The position numbers were made by a program, and so were the translations under genes. From positions 1 to 64,000 of the forward strand of contig JAWPGT010000068.1 in assembly GCA_034638255.1 (NCBI GenBank): 64,000 nucleotides of DNA, written 5' to 3'. This DNA is from Coprinus comatus (Eukaryota; Basidiomycota; Agaricomycetes; Agaricales; Agaricaceae). Below the pieces are notes generated by a model that did no database searches, was not told where the DNA came from, and was given only the letters and a program-made list of their open reading frames with translations. Below are positions 1 through 10,471 of this stretch, piece by piece; the stretch's first letter is position 1; the number at the start of each line of letters is the position of its first letter.

Positions 1-379
1 AACGATGGTCTCTACTCTGAGTCTGAGATTTCTCTCGAGACTTTGTTCCAGAGGTGGGCTTCCGAAAGTTGGGGTGTATATCTATGCTTGGCTGGTGCAG
101 TCATTGGGTACGCTTTTTCTACATGTAAATCTGCTCAATAAACTGACTCAATCTCTTCAGATGAACTCGTGGCACTGGTCTTATGGGACCCACCAACATT
201 TTCGCACACGAACTCATAGGTTTCAGTGTCACGACTTTCTCCGCGAAGGAAATGGCATTGAATATCGTGTCATGATCAAAGCAGGGTTGGATGCCGTTGA
301 TATACGAGTTGCCATGTTCGCCAGTGATACTATCAAGTTTCCTCTGAAGAGCAGCAGTGTTGATTGTAAGAATAGATTG
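1..379 (+). CDS. possible 3' end of a gene entering from the left edge
   Basis: A reading frame is open from base 1 and encodes a plausible hydrophobic stretch (residues like [16 protein letters not shown]). It seems to run into a short intron at about 125-160. A later frame ends at the TAG near 379 with a charged C-terminus (DCKNRL). The join between the two parts is uncertain and may need a second intron near 180-220. I do not recognise the family. No start is visible because the window begins inside it. It could also be chance coding. Confidence 0.25.
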
Positions 380-601
380 TAGATAAATGTGTTATTACGG
401 ACGCACATTATTGTTTGTTGTATATTCTTTTTTCTCCTGAATATACATGTTTTAAATCATGGTTTCTCTCATGTATGAATGTCAATGGCTCGACTGCCAA
501 ATCACGTTGTGAGCGCCCATCTAGTAATCGGCCCGGTTTCAGATGATCTGGCAAGACCTGGTGACGTGGCATCACACCCAGGGTCCTCAGGATCAGGGGC
601 C
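380..601. other. intergenic, no gene seen
   Basis: No convincing frame on either strand. The stretch from about 555 to 600 is relatively GC-rich and lies directly upstream of a TATA-like element, so it may be promoter DNA for the transcript proposed to the right. Confidence 0.5.
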
Positions 602-608
602 ATATATA
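602..608 (+). promoter_or_regulatory. TATA-like box
   Basis: ATATATA lies in a GC-richer setting (GGGCCATATATACCAGCC), followed about 30 bp later by pyrimidine-rich sequence. No protein frame begins downstream at a suitable distance, so if functional it would drive a non-coding transcript covering the hairpin array at 1.24-1.63 kb. Confidence 0.35.
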
Positions 609-629
609 CCAGCCCAAGCACGAAAATGT

Positions 630-1730
630 TCTTTCTTATTTCCCCCCACCATCCCCCACCTTTGTCGTCTCTGTATCCCCCTTGTTCAACATCTGCTTCA
701 TCGTTCTCGAGACTTGGCTTATGTATTGATCACTTGCTTGCTGCTTTACAATTCCGTCGTCATCATTAATCCTCTCGTCGTCGTCATCATCGTCTATGTA
801 CAGCCGGTTCTCTCGTCATCGTCTATGATCAACGTATGTTATTGGCCTTGTCACCGTTCATCATGGTGATCATCGTTGTCATCCATGATCACCAGTATCC
901 TCGTCGTCGTTGTCTGTGTTGATCATTTTGTATTTATAGCATGTGCTATAATAAGGTGAGTACTATTTATAATGTAAAGTTACTTCTATTCTTGGTATTT
1001 TTATTTCAGTCTTCCCGTTTATTCTTCTACCTTGACGATGTCACACCAGAGGCAGCCCTGCGTCATAATCTTCATTCATGCTGAGGGCCCCAGCTATGAA
1101 CATGATTGTGTGTGGTACTGGTGTTACCTTTCTTTGAAAGGTCTTCGTTACATAGGGACACATGTTGACTTGCCGCTCGTTTCGGAAACGTAGAGCTGGC
1201 GTTGATATCGTTGTTCTTATGCTGTTCCATCCTAATGTGCCTGGAGGTTTTGTACTTCCAGGGTTCCTCTTGTTCGCAGGAGGAGGGGTGGGTGTGGGTT
1301 GTCCCTTGCCATTCAATGTGCTTCATGACTTCGTGTTGTGAAGTTTCTCTTGTTCGCAGGAGAAGGATGGTCCTTGAGTTGTCCCTTTATTATTATCATC
1401 ATCAATGTGCCTGGAGGTTTCGTACTTCCAGGGTTCTTCCTGTTTGCAGGAAGAGATGGTGTGTTCTCTTTTCAATAACCATTTATGTGCTTGGAGGTTT
1501 CGTACTTCCAAGATACCCCTTCTTCGGAGGAGGTAGGTGGTTGTTCTGGGTCTGGGGGCTATCTATTGTCCACTCTAATGTGCCTTGAGACTTTGTGTTT
1601 CAAGGGTTCTCTTGTTCGCAAGGGAGGAGGGATGATTTCTTGTGTCTTCATCTTCAGTATGGTTCAACATCCGTTTTTGTAAGTACTTCTATTTCAATTC
1701 TACTTATCTAACTTTTGGCTTGTCTTATAG
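630..1730 (+). ncRNA. candidate spliced non-coding RNA containing the hairpin array
   Basis: What is seen: a TATA-like box at 602-608; a textbook fungal intron at 956-1009 (AAG|GTGAGT ... TTTATTTCAG); a second intron-like unit at 1679-1730 (GTAAGT ... TCTTATAG); and between them five tandem units that each fold into two hairpins with compensated stems. Further hairpins precede the array (1126-1142 with arms ACCTTTC/GAAAGGT, and 1178-1190). No frame is conserved across the units. Inference: a spliced, structured RNA on the plus strand. Exact ends are unknown. It could instead be a satellite with no transcript, so confidence is limited. Confidence 0.35.
1235..1630 (+). repeat. five-unit tandem repeat, each unit with two co-varying hairpins
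   Basis: Units of 80-93 bp begin with ATGTGC. Hairpin A occupies 1240-1262, 1321-1343, 1410-1432, 1490-1512 and 1583-1605: always 23 nt, a 9-bp stem with a 5-nt TTTGT or TTCGT loop, and a G-T pair at stem position 7 in every copy. Hairpin B occupies 1265-1284, 1345-1364, 1435-1454, 1515-1534 and 1607-1626: an 8-bp stem with loop TTCG (TTTG in unit 3). Unit 2 of hairpin A differs from unit 1 at stem positions 2, 4, 5, 6, 8 and 9, yet every pair is kept (G-C to C-G, G-C to A-T, T-A to C-G and so on). Unit 4 of hairpin B has one C/A mismatch. The sequence between hairpins is poorly conserved. Confidence 0.85.
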
Positions 1731-2205
1731 ATTGTTGGGATAGGTGTTGGGTGTTGATAAACTTGGTGAGTGTCAGTCTGTTAATCTATTCTATTCTAAT
1801 CAGTGTTTTCTATGTTTTTTTGGATGGGAGAGATTTAGAGTAGAAATGTAAGTTCAACTTTTTATTTGTTAGACAACTGATGTATTGGGATTTCAGGTTG
1901 TTCACGAAATTGTGGTTTGTGATTTACAACATTTCAGGTGATGTTTCTTTTATTTGTTCTTTATTTCTAATACTGATTCATCATTCCAAGGTCTTAGGTA
2001 AAGTAGTGTAGTTGTACATAGTATTTTTTTTCATAGTATACATTTCTTTTGGAACATGTATTCCTTGTGGCTTGAGCACCCACAAGTAGTATATGTTTCA
2101 TTTTCACTTTTAATATGAAGTTAGCTCAAACTTCTTATTGAAAGTGTTTTTAATCTTCTTTTTGACTTGTATTTGGTATGTATATAATTTTTTGCTAAAA
2201 TGTCG
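1731..2205. other. AT-rich intergenic DNA
   Basis: No coding frame seen. It contains another intron-like GT..AG unit (about 1766-1803, unusually short at 38 nt) and long T-rich stretches. It may be 3' sequence of the proposed transcript. Confidence 0.4.
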
Positions 2206-2223
2206 CCCTAACCCTAACCCTAA
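2206..2223. repeat. interstitial telomere-type tract, (CCCTAA)3
   Basis: Exactly three copies of CCCTAA stand alone in AT-rich DNA. TTAGGG is the usual telomere repeat of basidiomycetes. It sits between the hairpin array and the KDZ locus. Confidence 0.9.
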
Positions 2224-2338
2224 ATGCCATATTTTCGCACTTGTAACTATTATATTATAATGAAATATATTTTAATATCATATTTCTTCTTTAAGCATCT
2301 CTTCGTTAAATTTAATATAAGATTCCTTTTATAGCTAT

Positions 2339-2362
2339 TGACTGACTGATTGATTGATTGAT
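2339..2362. repeat. tetranucleotide microsatellite
   Basis: Two TGAC units followed by four TGAT units, 57 bp upstream of the PHD-like gene start. Confidence 0.9.
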
Positions 2363-2418
2363 CTTTGATTCAAATACTTCAAGATTATATCTTTCATTCT
2401 CTAACTTGTACCTCCATC

Positions 2419-4111
2419 ATGCCTCCTCGAAAACGTTCTAAACTCTCTCTCAACAGTATTGATCTCTTTGATGGTGATCTTTCTTCTCTCGAAGAAGATG
2501 ATTCTATGGAAGTTGATGGTCCTACTACTTCAAGCCATCAGACCACAACTTCTACAAATGACCACATTGTATAATATGTTTCTTTATTGTTTTCATTTAA
2601 CTTACATGTTTATCTAGTATTGTTCTCTTTGTATGAATGGTGGAGATCTTATCTTTTGTGATACTTGTGATGGTGCAATCTGTAGAGATGTTTGTCTTCC
2701 CAACTTGGAAAGACAACACTTAAAGCAGAAGTTTACCTGCCCTCAATGTTGGATTAAGACTAATGGAGACTACGCTCCATATAAGGTTCATATTTTTAAT
2801 TATTGATATTCCAAACCTAATCAGATATTTTTTAGCCTTTCGAAAATCTCAATCAAACTTTTCCACTCCAGTCCAATATCTTATTTCGGTCCAAGTTCTC
2901 AACTGTTAATATCGATAATACTGCCATTGTTGTTTTTCGACTTTCATCTCTTAACCCAAAATCATGTGTCTCTACTTTGGCCTATGGACATCTCCTATCC
3001 TATTTTCCAAGATCTAAAGGATCTCCTTATGGCTATTTGGAGTTAATTGAAATTAAAATCGATCTATCTGCAGATACTGCAGTTGAGAAACTCAAAAAGA
3101 GAATTGTGAAGCTTTGTACCGAACTAAAGAAGTAATTTTCTATTTTAATATTCAGAAATAAAATTATCTAACTATTTATTTAGATTCAAACATTATATTT
3201 TTTTCCTCCATATACATTCTACTCCTGATACTGGGCTTATTTGGGTTGATCCTCCTCCCAACATGGAGGCTGTTCCAATTTCTGAGGTATAGATTTTACT
3301 CTTTTTCTTTTTTCATATACTAATAATGTTCTTAGTTATTTCCAATCATTTTCCCTCCATCTTTACTTAAAATAATTCAGAAAGATGAAACAGCCCTTTT
3401 GTTTTTTATTATGTGTGGTGGTCCTTTTCTCTCGGTAAAAGATAGGGCTGACGTTCATCAACTTGTATCTCCGTAAGCATTATTTTTAATTATTATCTCC
3501 TATCTCATTATTTTACTAGATACTTTTGGCTTTCTATGGCATTTTTACAACTTGATTTTCACCCTGTCAACTGCAATCTCTTTATCCTCCGATTTCTCCA
3601 ACAAACACTTATCTTGGGCAGCAAAAACCTTTTTCCCAATATTCTTTACTCTGAATTCGATCTTGGACTTGGTACGGATTGTATAATGTTGATCAAGAAA
3701 GACTCAGATGAAATTTGTTTCCTTCATTGGGGTAATAAACAATTCCGACCACTTGGCCATTACCTTCCAAACTCCTGTTCTTCTTGTCATGTTTTTAAAC
3801 CATGGGTTCTTAGGAAGAATAAAGATGACAAGCCTATTACAAAATTAAAGAATATCAGCTGGGGTAAGATCTTTGTTTTTATCTTTGATATCTACTTATT
3901 TTCTATCCTAGATTTATCGCCCATTACCATATCTTGTGGTAATGCTACTTGTAATAATACTATAACATTTCATCCTATGCCAGGTTCAACTGAACTGGGT
4001 CTTATGAAAGGAAACCAGGATACAGGGATGGGAAGGATTCTTGGATTTTGGTTTTATAGGTATGAGAATTTAAGAGGAGAAACCATTGATAAAACATTTT
4101 TTACATTGTAG
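2419..4111 (+). CDS. PHD-finger-like basidiomycete protein, KDZ neighbour
   Basis: Starts MPPRKRSK with a basic, serine- and acid-rich N-terminus. The first intron begins at 2569 and exon 2 begins at 2618. Exon 2 encodes a zinc-finger-like cluster: CSLC, then GGDLIFCDTC, then a third cysteine pair and CPQC, resembling a PHD finger. Later exons (about 2838-3131, 3183-3286, 3380-3472, 3520-3867, 3912-4111) join by clear GT..AG introns into a long domain ending in more cysteines (NSCSSC). I recognise the general look of lineage-expanded mushroom proteins but know no function. It lies 80 bp from the convergent coiled-coil gene and shares the locus with a KDZ transposase, so it may be cargo or an accessory protein of that element. 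The frame is open throughout, unlike the transposase. Confidence 0.6.
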
Positions 4112-4190
4112 TTTTTTTGTTTGTTGAAAGTAGTTTTTTTAGTTTAAAAAAATGAAACAAATGTTGGTGTTTGGTTTATTACTAAGATAT

Positions 4191-5321
4191 CTAAGATGTC
4201 TGCTTTTCTATCTCTGCTAATTTAGCTCTTAATTCCTCCAAAAGCTCATCTTTTTTTAATATTTCCTCCTTTGCTTTTTCTACTTCTTTTTTCGCCTTAT
4301 CCAAATCTTTTGCCAATCCTTTTGTATCCCCCCTCCTTGCAACTACCATAGTATTAACCATTTGCCGAAACTTCTCAATAAACTCAATTGTTTCTTCCTT
4401 TCCTTCTCTTCTTAATCTTGGTGAACTATAATGTGCATCCATAAGTGCACCACTTGATGGTTGTGAAAGAATAATAGTATATGAATCAGTTTCTTGGGCA
4501 AACCGTTCTACCTAGAAAGAAAAAAAAATTTTATTATTAATAGTTTAATAAGATTATGGGATTACTTACTGATCCTATTAACTTGGGAAGTAAACGATTA
4601 TATCTTTTACTTCGTTTTGTTGCATCTTGGATTAAAGGTCTTAATTCTCTTGGCCGTTTTATTTCTATCTTTTCTTAGTTTTATTATTATTCAATAATAA
4701 CAAAAAAAACATACCCCATTTTTGATTTCCTTTCATTGCACCTTCTACATAGCCCAATCCATTACTATAACTTTTATTACCCCCTTTTTTACCAAATAAA
4801 TTTCCTGTTCCTCCAGGAGTTGGTGTATTCATAGTTGAGACTGTTGGAGTTGATGAGTCATCCGAATCATTATCAATATCATCATAGTCTGTTGAGCCTC
4901 TTGAATCTTCAGTTCCTGGTGTTTCAGACCAGTTTCTCATTTCTCTATTAGATAACGGAGTTCTTGGAACTGGAATATATGAGGATTGTAATCCAGTTTG
5001 AGGAGTAGGAGAATCATGATGAGAGATATTATCCTCCTCTGGACTATCATCTCTCAATTCCGGACTTCCTTCCTCTTCTTGTCCATCTACTAATGCTTTT
5101 TCCAATACTTCCTATTAAAATATTAGACCTATTCATTTATAAAAGTAAAAATTCACCTGTGAAGTAAGAATCCTTCCCTTTTTTTTCCCACTACATCCAC
5201 AATTCTTTTTAAGTGGTCTATTTGGGCATATATGACATGTAGGAGGACGACGGGTCTTTTTAATACCAATAGGAGTATCAAGGATCTTTTGAGTTGGACA
5301 ACGTTGTCTGGAAGAAGACAT
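4191..5321 (-). CDS. cysteine-cluster and coiled-coil protein of the KDZ locus
   Basis: The protein starts MSSSRQRCPTQ and has a short basic Cys cluster (CHICPNRPLKKNCGC), a long disordered acidic Ser/Thr/Pro middle, and a C-terminal lysine- and glutamate-rich coiled coil (AKKEVEKAKEEILKKDELLE). Three exons join by introns near 5106-5155 and 4497-4712. An upstream ATG at 5363 is in frame, but 5321 gives the more ordinary start. It is divergent from the transposase gene, with 76 bp between start codons, so they may share a promoter. The family is unknown to me. A role as DNA-binding accessory of the element is inference from the context and the Cys/basic N-terminus only. Confidence 0.5.
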
Positions 5322-5397
5322 GGTTGAACTTATGTAATTTGTATTACTATCTTTATACTCCATCTACTATTATGTTATATTCTCTATTCCTACCTCT

Positions 5398-8380
5398 ATG
5401 GGCAAAAGACAAAGACAAATCTCTAATGATTTTACATCTCTTTTATTACTGGAATCTCCTCCAGAACCATTTTCTTCTTTGACTACTCTAGATAATCCTC
5501 TATCTGGTCCAAGTTCAACACCTCAGAAAAAACCACGTCATCAAAAACCTGGGTTCAAAAGAAGAAGAAAATCTATTTCTTTTAAATCCACATCTCAAGA
5601 ACTTTCTAACCCTTTTGATCATCTTACAATAACTGGTATACCTACCTTTAATCTATCTTCAGAGCCTGAAGTACCAGATCAATATATACAAGATGATATA
5701 TTTGGACTACCAACTCCTCAAGATACCTATGATGAATTTGTCAATGGAGTTTTAACTAAGGCAATTCCTTTCCATTGACTTACATCAAATATATATATTG
5801 TTCCAGGTTGGGATGCAAAATCATCTATTCTAAAGGTATGTATTAATACTTAAATAATACATTCTATTTCTAAACCTATAATAGGATCAATGGTTTCATT
5901 TACAAATGGATTATTCTTCAAGCCCTCCTATACCTGTTTGTTATTGTGGTCAAGGAATATCAACCAATAACTGCGTTCACACAAGATTTTTATTACAATA
6001 TCCTAATAAGTTTGAAGATCCTGAAGGTTAAATTCTATTCTAAAGTTATTTTATCATAACTCAAGTTATATTTTAGATATTGACTCTGATGTTATTATTT
6101 TCCTACGAGAAAGGATTGAATTTGGATTTCTTAATCTTTTTTCAGTATCATCAAAAAAGGATCCCAATGCTGTTAAAGGTCGCACTATTACTTCTTATAA
6201 GGGTCCTGATAATGGTCTTGGAACTTGGAGTTGCAATAAAGATCCTGGAACCAAATGTACTCATATACAAAGATCAATACTCTATTTCAATGGAAATGGA
6301 TTTTTCTGCATCTCAAGATCCTAATAATAGAGGTGAAAACATTTATTAAACATTTTATGATTTATTAATAAGGTTTATCTCTAGATAATCTTTCTATTCC
6401 TATTGTGGGGATTAAAGACAATAAACCCATTTCATATCAACCTATATTACCTCCTTTATCATTTCGGATTCCTACCGACAATATTGCCCTATATTCTGAA
6501 GCACCTCCTGTTACCAACCTTCCACCTCTTCTTTCCTTGAACGATTTCTCCAAATGTTCCTGTGAACAAGAATATATGAAAGTACATCCTACCTATGAGT
6601 TGGATTGTATTGTCTATACTCTTACAAAATCAATCACTACAAGAATTCAACTTCAAAAATGCCCAAGCTGTTCTAAAAGTCGTTATCAAGCAATTGGACC
6701 AGATTGTAGGGAATATGGAATCTTTAATCTCAACAACCACTCCTTATTCTCCCATGACCTTCTTGAAGACTATACTATCTCCTATGCAACCTCTGAAACT
6801 CCTTTTACCTCTTGGGTAAAAGTAGTGTCTTCAAGATATCAGAAATATCAAAGCTCTCTATCTTTTGTGGATGAAAAGACTTTTCGTTCTGCTTGGTTTG
6901 GATATGCTTCTCTTCTTTTATTAGAAGAAGATATGAAATGTCCTCAATGTAAAGATATTCCAGAGACTATAATTTGGGATGGAGTTACACTTGCCTTCAG
7001 CAAAAAAACATCTTCAACAATCTCTCCATCCTCCAACCTCTATTCATCCCAATGCTCCTATACGAAATTGCTTATATATTCGTAACCAGGCTTTTATTGA
7101 AAATTCTGATTGTAGAAAACTATTAAGATCTACATTTTCAGAACCTTTATGTCTTACTCCTCCTTCCAAAAACTTGCTTTCTGATAATGATTCTTCTGAG
7201 GATGAATCTCATACCACAATTACCAAAAATCTTCAAAAACTAATTACAAGACTTGAAAATCTCCCTATCCTTCAAGATATGCTTAATAAAGAAAACCAAT
7301 CTTTGGGTTTACTTTTTAAATGATATTGCACTACAAGTGCAATATCAAAACATAATAATCAATGTCCAAAAGAAGTTGTTTCATTTTTTTACCAGGTATT
7401 TTATCAATTCTTGATTAACTGTTACCAACACTATTCTCACATTGAACAGTTAGGAAGTAATGACTCTGCTCTTCAAGTTATTAACCAACCAGCATTACTA
7501 TTATTGGAAGACTTTATCAATGATCCTACCCAAAAAACAAATTTCGATCATTTGTGTTGTATCCCATCCTTATTTTGGATTCTAAACTATGAAAGAAAAC
7601 AACAACCATATTGGGATAACTCTATTCTTGGGGTTTGTTCTTGGATGAACAAAAGATGTAAAGGATTGATGGAAAAGATAATTAAATATCCTTGTCCCAA
7701 GATTATAGATAATATTGAAAAAACTGAAGGTGGATGGCAAAAGGTATTTTTTTATATTATAACTACCTTATTTTTTTTACTAAATTTCTATAGAGTGGAT
7801 GTAAATATAGTTTACCCCAAATTCGTTATAGACCTCAATATCCTGGTCTTAAACATGAAGCTGGAAATGAGCCAAAAGACAGAGGTGGAAAATGTAATAA
7901 ATATTACAGCACTTATGGAGAATCTGGCTTAACTGGAGGAATTATGTGTGCATGGTGCACTCATTCTATTTGCTATGGATATCATTGTATTCCTTCAAGC
8001 GAGGAAGAAATGATGTATTTTCAGCAATGGTTACAAGATGGCCAAAAGCTCCCAAATATGTTATTTATGATTTTGCTTGCCAGCTTGGACCTTATTGTCG
8101 TTCAAGAGAGCCCGACTTTTTTATGGATACCCTATTTCTCATTGATAATTTTCATTCTACAGGTCATAAATCTTGTAGTGCAGCCTATTTTCTTAAAACA
8201 TATTCTTCTAGCCAACCATCATTAGGAAAAATCAACTCTAGTGCAGCAGAATGTGGAAATGGAGGACTTACAAGAATTAGAAAATCGGTTAGATATATGG
8301 GGCAAGAAAGAGCAATTATATATACTGCAGTTTTTCTATCATTATGGAACAGAAGTAGAATATTGAATCTTTTGAAGTAA
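5398..8380 (+). pseudogene. KDZ-type transposase with cysteine clusters, frameshifted
   Basis: The start is MGKRQRQISND. Middle exons carry cysteine clusters of the kind known to accompany KDZ (Kyakuja-Dileera-Zisupton) transposases: CSCEQEY, CPSC, CPQC, and the WDGVTLAF block. The C-terminal exon holds the hallmark core: WCTHSICYGYH, VIYDFACQLGPYC, DNFHSTGHKSC, INSSAAECGNGGLTRIRKS. The reading frame changes without a usable intron at three places: a T5 run near 6301-6305, an A7 run near 7002-7008, and a GG near 8001. In each case a one-base change in the run would bring family-like sequence back into frame. Inference: a decaying transposase, or less likely three base-calling errors. Long open stretches and intact splice sites suggest recent loss. 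Confidence 0.8.
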
Positions 8381-8442
8381 AATATAATCGTTTGATATTC
8401 TAATAAAGAAATATACTATATATTGTCTAGAAAACTTGAGTC

Positions 8443-8805
8443 TTTAGAAGAATCCTACTAAAGAAGTTATATGTTTAGTAGAATTCTGCTAAAGAATATG
8501 TGTTCTTTAGTAGGATTCTACTAAACATATGAGTTCTTTAGTAGAAATCTACTAAACATATGTGTTGTTTAGTAGAAATCTACTAAACATATGTGTTTTT
8601 TAGTAGAATCCTACTAAACATATGTGTTTTTTAGTAGAATCCTACTAAACATACAACTTCTTTAGTAGAAATCTACTAAAGAACTTATACCTTTAGTAGG
8701 ATTCTACTAAAAAACACATATGTTTAGTAGAATCCTACTAAAGAACACATATTCTTTAGCAGAATTCTACTAAAGAACACGGAGGTTTAGCAGAATTCTA
8801 CTACA
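8443..8805. repeat. array of twelve 20-bp palindromes on a 31-bp period
   Basis: Copies start near 8443, 8474, 8506, 8537, 8568, 8599, 8630, 8661, 8692, 8723, 8755 and 8786. Each has arms TTTAGTAG and CTACTAAA around a 4-base centre (AATC, GATT, AATT or AAAT). Spacers are 11-12 bp. Left of the copy at 8661 they read CATATGTGTTT-like; right of it they read AAACACATATG-like, the reverse complement. The whole array is therefore a large imperfect palindrome centred near 8671. The first and last copies carry arm mismatches. Confidence 0.9.
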
Positions 8806-9017
8806 ACTTATGTTTTTTTTTTTGCATATGACAAAACTAAAGGTGTAGAAAATCATCATTAATCATGAAAAAATGTGTCATATAATAATAATGGGTATAT
8901 ATATACAGACATATGTACAATAAAAGGCACATACATATGTATAATGAAAGGAACATACGTATGTACCCAATTAAAACAACTAGTGGTACCTATTTGTTAC
9001 CACTTTTGGGTCGTCAG
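8806..9017. other. AT-rich junction between the palindrome array and the gypsy fragment
   Basis: Includes a T-run, then several ACATA(T/C)GTA(T/C)GTA-like short palindromes (8908-8966). From about 8990 the sequence becomes GC-richer, marking the broken end of the gypsy fragment. No gene seen. Confidence 0.5.
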
Positions 9018-10471
9018 CTACCTGGAAAATCGGACTCCGGTGTCGGTGGTTTCAAGGTCGATCGGCAGTTTCAAAGCGTTGGCAGGGGCGGTGGATGAAA
9101 TGACATACCGGGTCGGGAGGTAACGACGTTCCCAGTGAGGTCGGCAGGGTTTGGACACGGCTATAGGTTTGGGTGTAGGTGGGGAAATAGTAGTTTCGTT
9201 TATTTCTTCTACGGGTAGTACAGCAAACCTATTAACACTAGACAATCGGGGCGTGGCCTCCACCGATTGAGTTACCGAAAATCCTGCGTATCTGTTTCCA
9301 CCGACCCTTCTGACTGCCTTCCGACGTTGGCAACGTCTTTCTCTGCCAACAGGTTCATCAGCAACTCATCCTTCTCCTCCAGGGTCATGAGCCAGACATC
9401 AAAGTGTCGGGGGCACTCTGCCTTGATGTGTCCAGGCTGCTTACATCGGTAGCAGGTGGAAGGAGTCAGGTTACGAAGTTTGGACGCATCAATATCCATC
9501 GGAGTCGGGTTCCCAGGCGTCGGCATTACGTGGGCGAATGTCGGTAGGGGAATCAGGGGAGTTGGATGGGGTGGGGGTTTTGGGAAGGAGTGAAAAACGG
9601 GTCTGGGAGCTGGCGGTGGTACCAGGCGATGATTTGCCTTGAATGCAACATTGGCAAGTCGGGAAGCTTCAAAGCGGGTGGCTGCACGATACCAGCCATC
9701 GGGATCGGAGTCGGAGGGTTGGCCCAGGGTCATAGTGGCAATGGAGTCGGCCAAGTTGGTGCGAAGACCTCGACGAAACTTGACGACAGTGACCTTCCGG
9801 TCGGTGTACCCAGATGCTGAAATGAGTGCTTTGAAGGTGTCCAGGTAATCCTCCAAAGTCCGATCTTTCTGGAAGTAAGTATCCCCTTCCAATGTGATAA
9901 CCGCTTCTGACTCGGCGTCGATCAGCAAGAAGCGAGCCTTGAACTGGGTTTTGAAGTCCTCCCAGTCCTCAAAAGGCAAATTCCCGACCTGTGATTCCAG
10001 CCGAAATATCTCTTCCGTCCATGTAGCAGCCCGACCGCTCCTCATGTAGGACATGGCCCAGAGCATCTTTTCCTCATCCGACTGGAATTCGCCTGAGAGT
10101 TGGATGTACAGGTTACAGGCGTTGAGGAAGGCCTGGCCTGTCTTGCGGTTGCCATCATAATTGGGTGGCGTAGCGACTCACCCTCGGAATGTCCGTGGAT
10201 GTTCGGGGGGAGATGGAGGGGCTGGCGTCGCAGGGGTAGCAGGTGAAGGGGTGGTCTGAGAGGCCGAAACGAGTGTGGAGAGTTGGGCAGTGATGGTGGC
10301 AAGTACATTGGCAGTGGTGGCGGAAGTGGATTCGGTAGCTTCTACTCGCTGCCGTAGAGCATCAAGTGATGCCCGAAGCTCGTGGAAGGTGCCTTCGACG
10401 ATTTCATTCCAATGTAAGAAGAGAAAAGTGACCACACCAGGGATTGAACCTGGGACCACCCAAATGTACAT
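9018..10471 (-). pseudogene. Ty3/gypsy gag with start of pol, truncated
   Basis: Read on the minus strand, the frame from 10471 encodes a coiled N-terminal region (ELRASLDALRQRVEATE) and a proline-rich linker. It then meets an in-frame TGA at 10178-10180 and continues in the same frame with the retrotransposon Gag core (PPNYDGN, AFLNACNLYIQLSGEF, EDWEDFKTQFKARF) and a CCHC zinc knuckle (CYRCKQPGHIKAEC). It ends at 9272. Another frame (9263-9018) encodes a Pro-rich piece with VNRFAVLPVEE, typical of the linker before the gypsy protease. No protease, reverse transcriptase or integrase follows, so the element has lost its 3' part. The apparent start codon lies inside a tRNA-like sequence. Dead without trans help. 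Confidence 0.85.

Larger units (their letters stand above)
2419..8380. mobile_element. KDZ transposon locus (ends not located)
   Basis: Three genes in about 6 kb (plus, minus, plus) with a KDZ transposase at the right. No terminal inverted repeats or target duplication could be found by eye, so the borders given are only those of the coding sequences. The palindrome array that begins 63 bp after the transposase may be a terminal structure of the element. Confidence 0.45.

Noticed and set aside
1202..1588. 128-residue protein over the hairpin array
   Set aside because: Unit lengths are not multiples of three and each unit is read in a different frame; the conservation is of stems, not codons.
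2206..2223. Telomerase RNA template
   Set aside because: Templates usually hold about 1.5 repeats; three full repeats and no conserved surrounding structure seen.
8443..8805. CRISPR-like array
   Set aside because: Regular period, but spacers are near-identical and the repeat is a perfect palindrome; no cas genes, and the host is a fungus.
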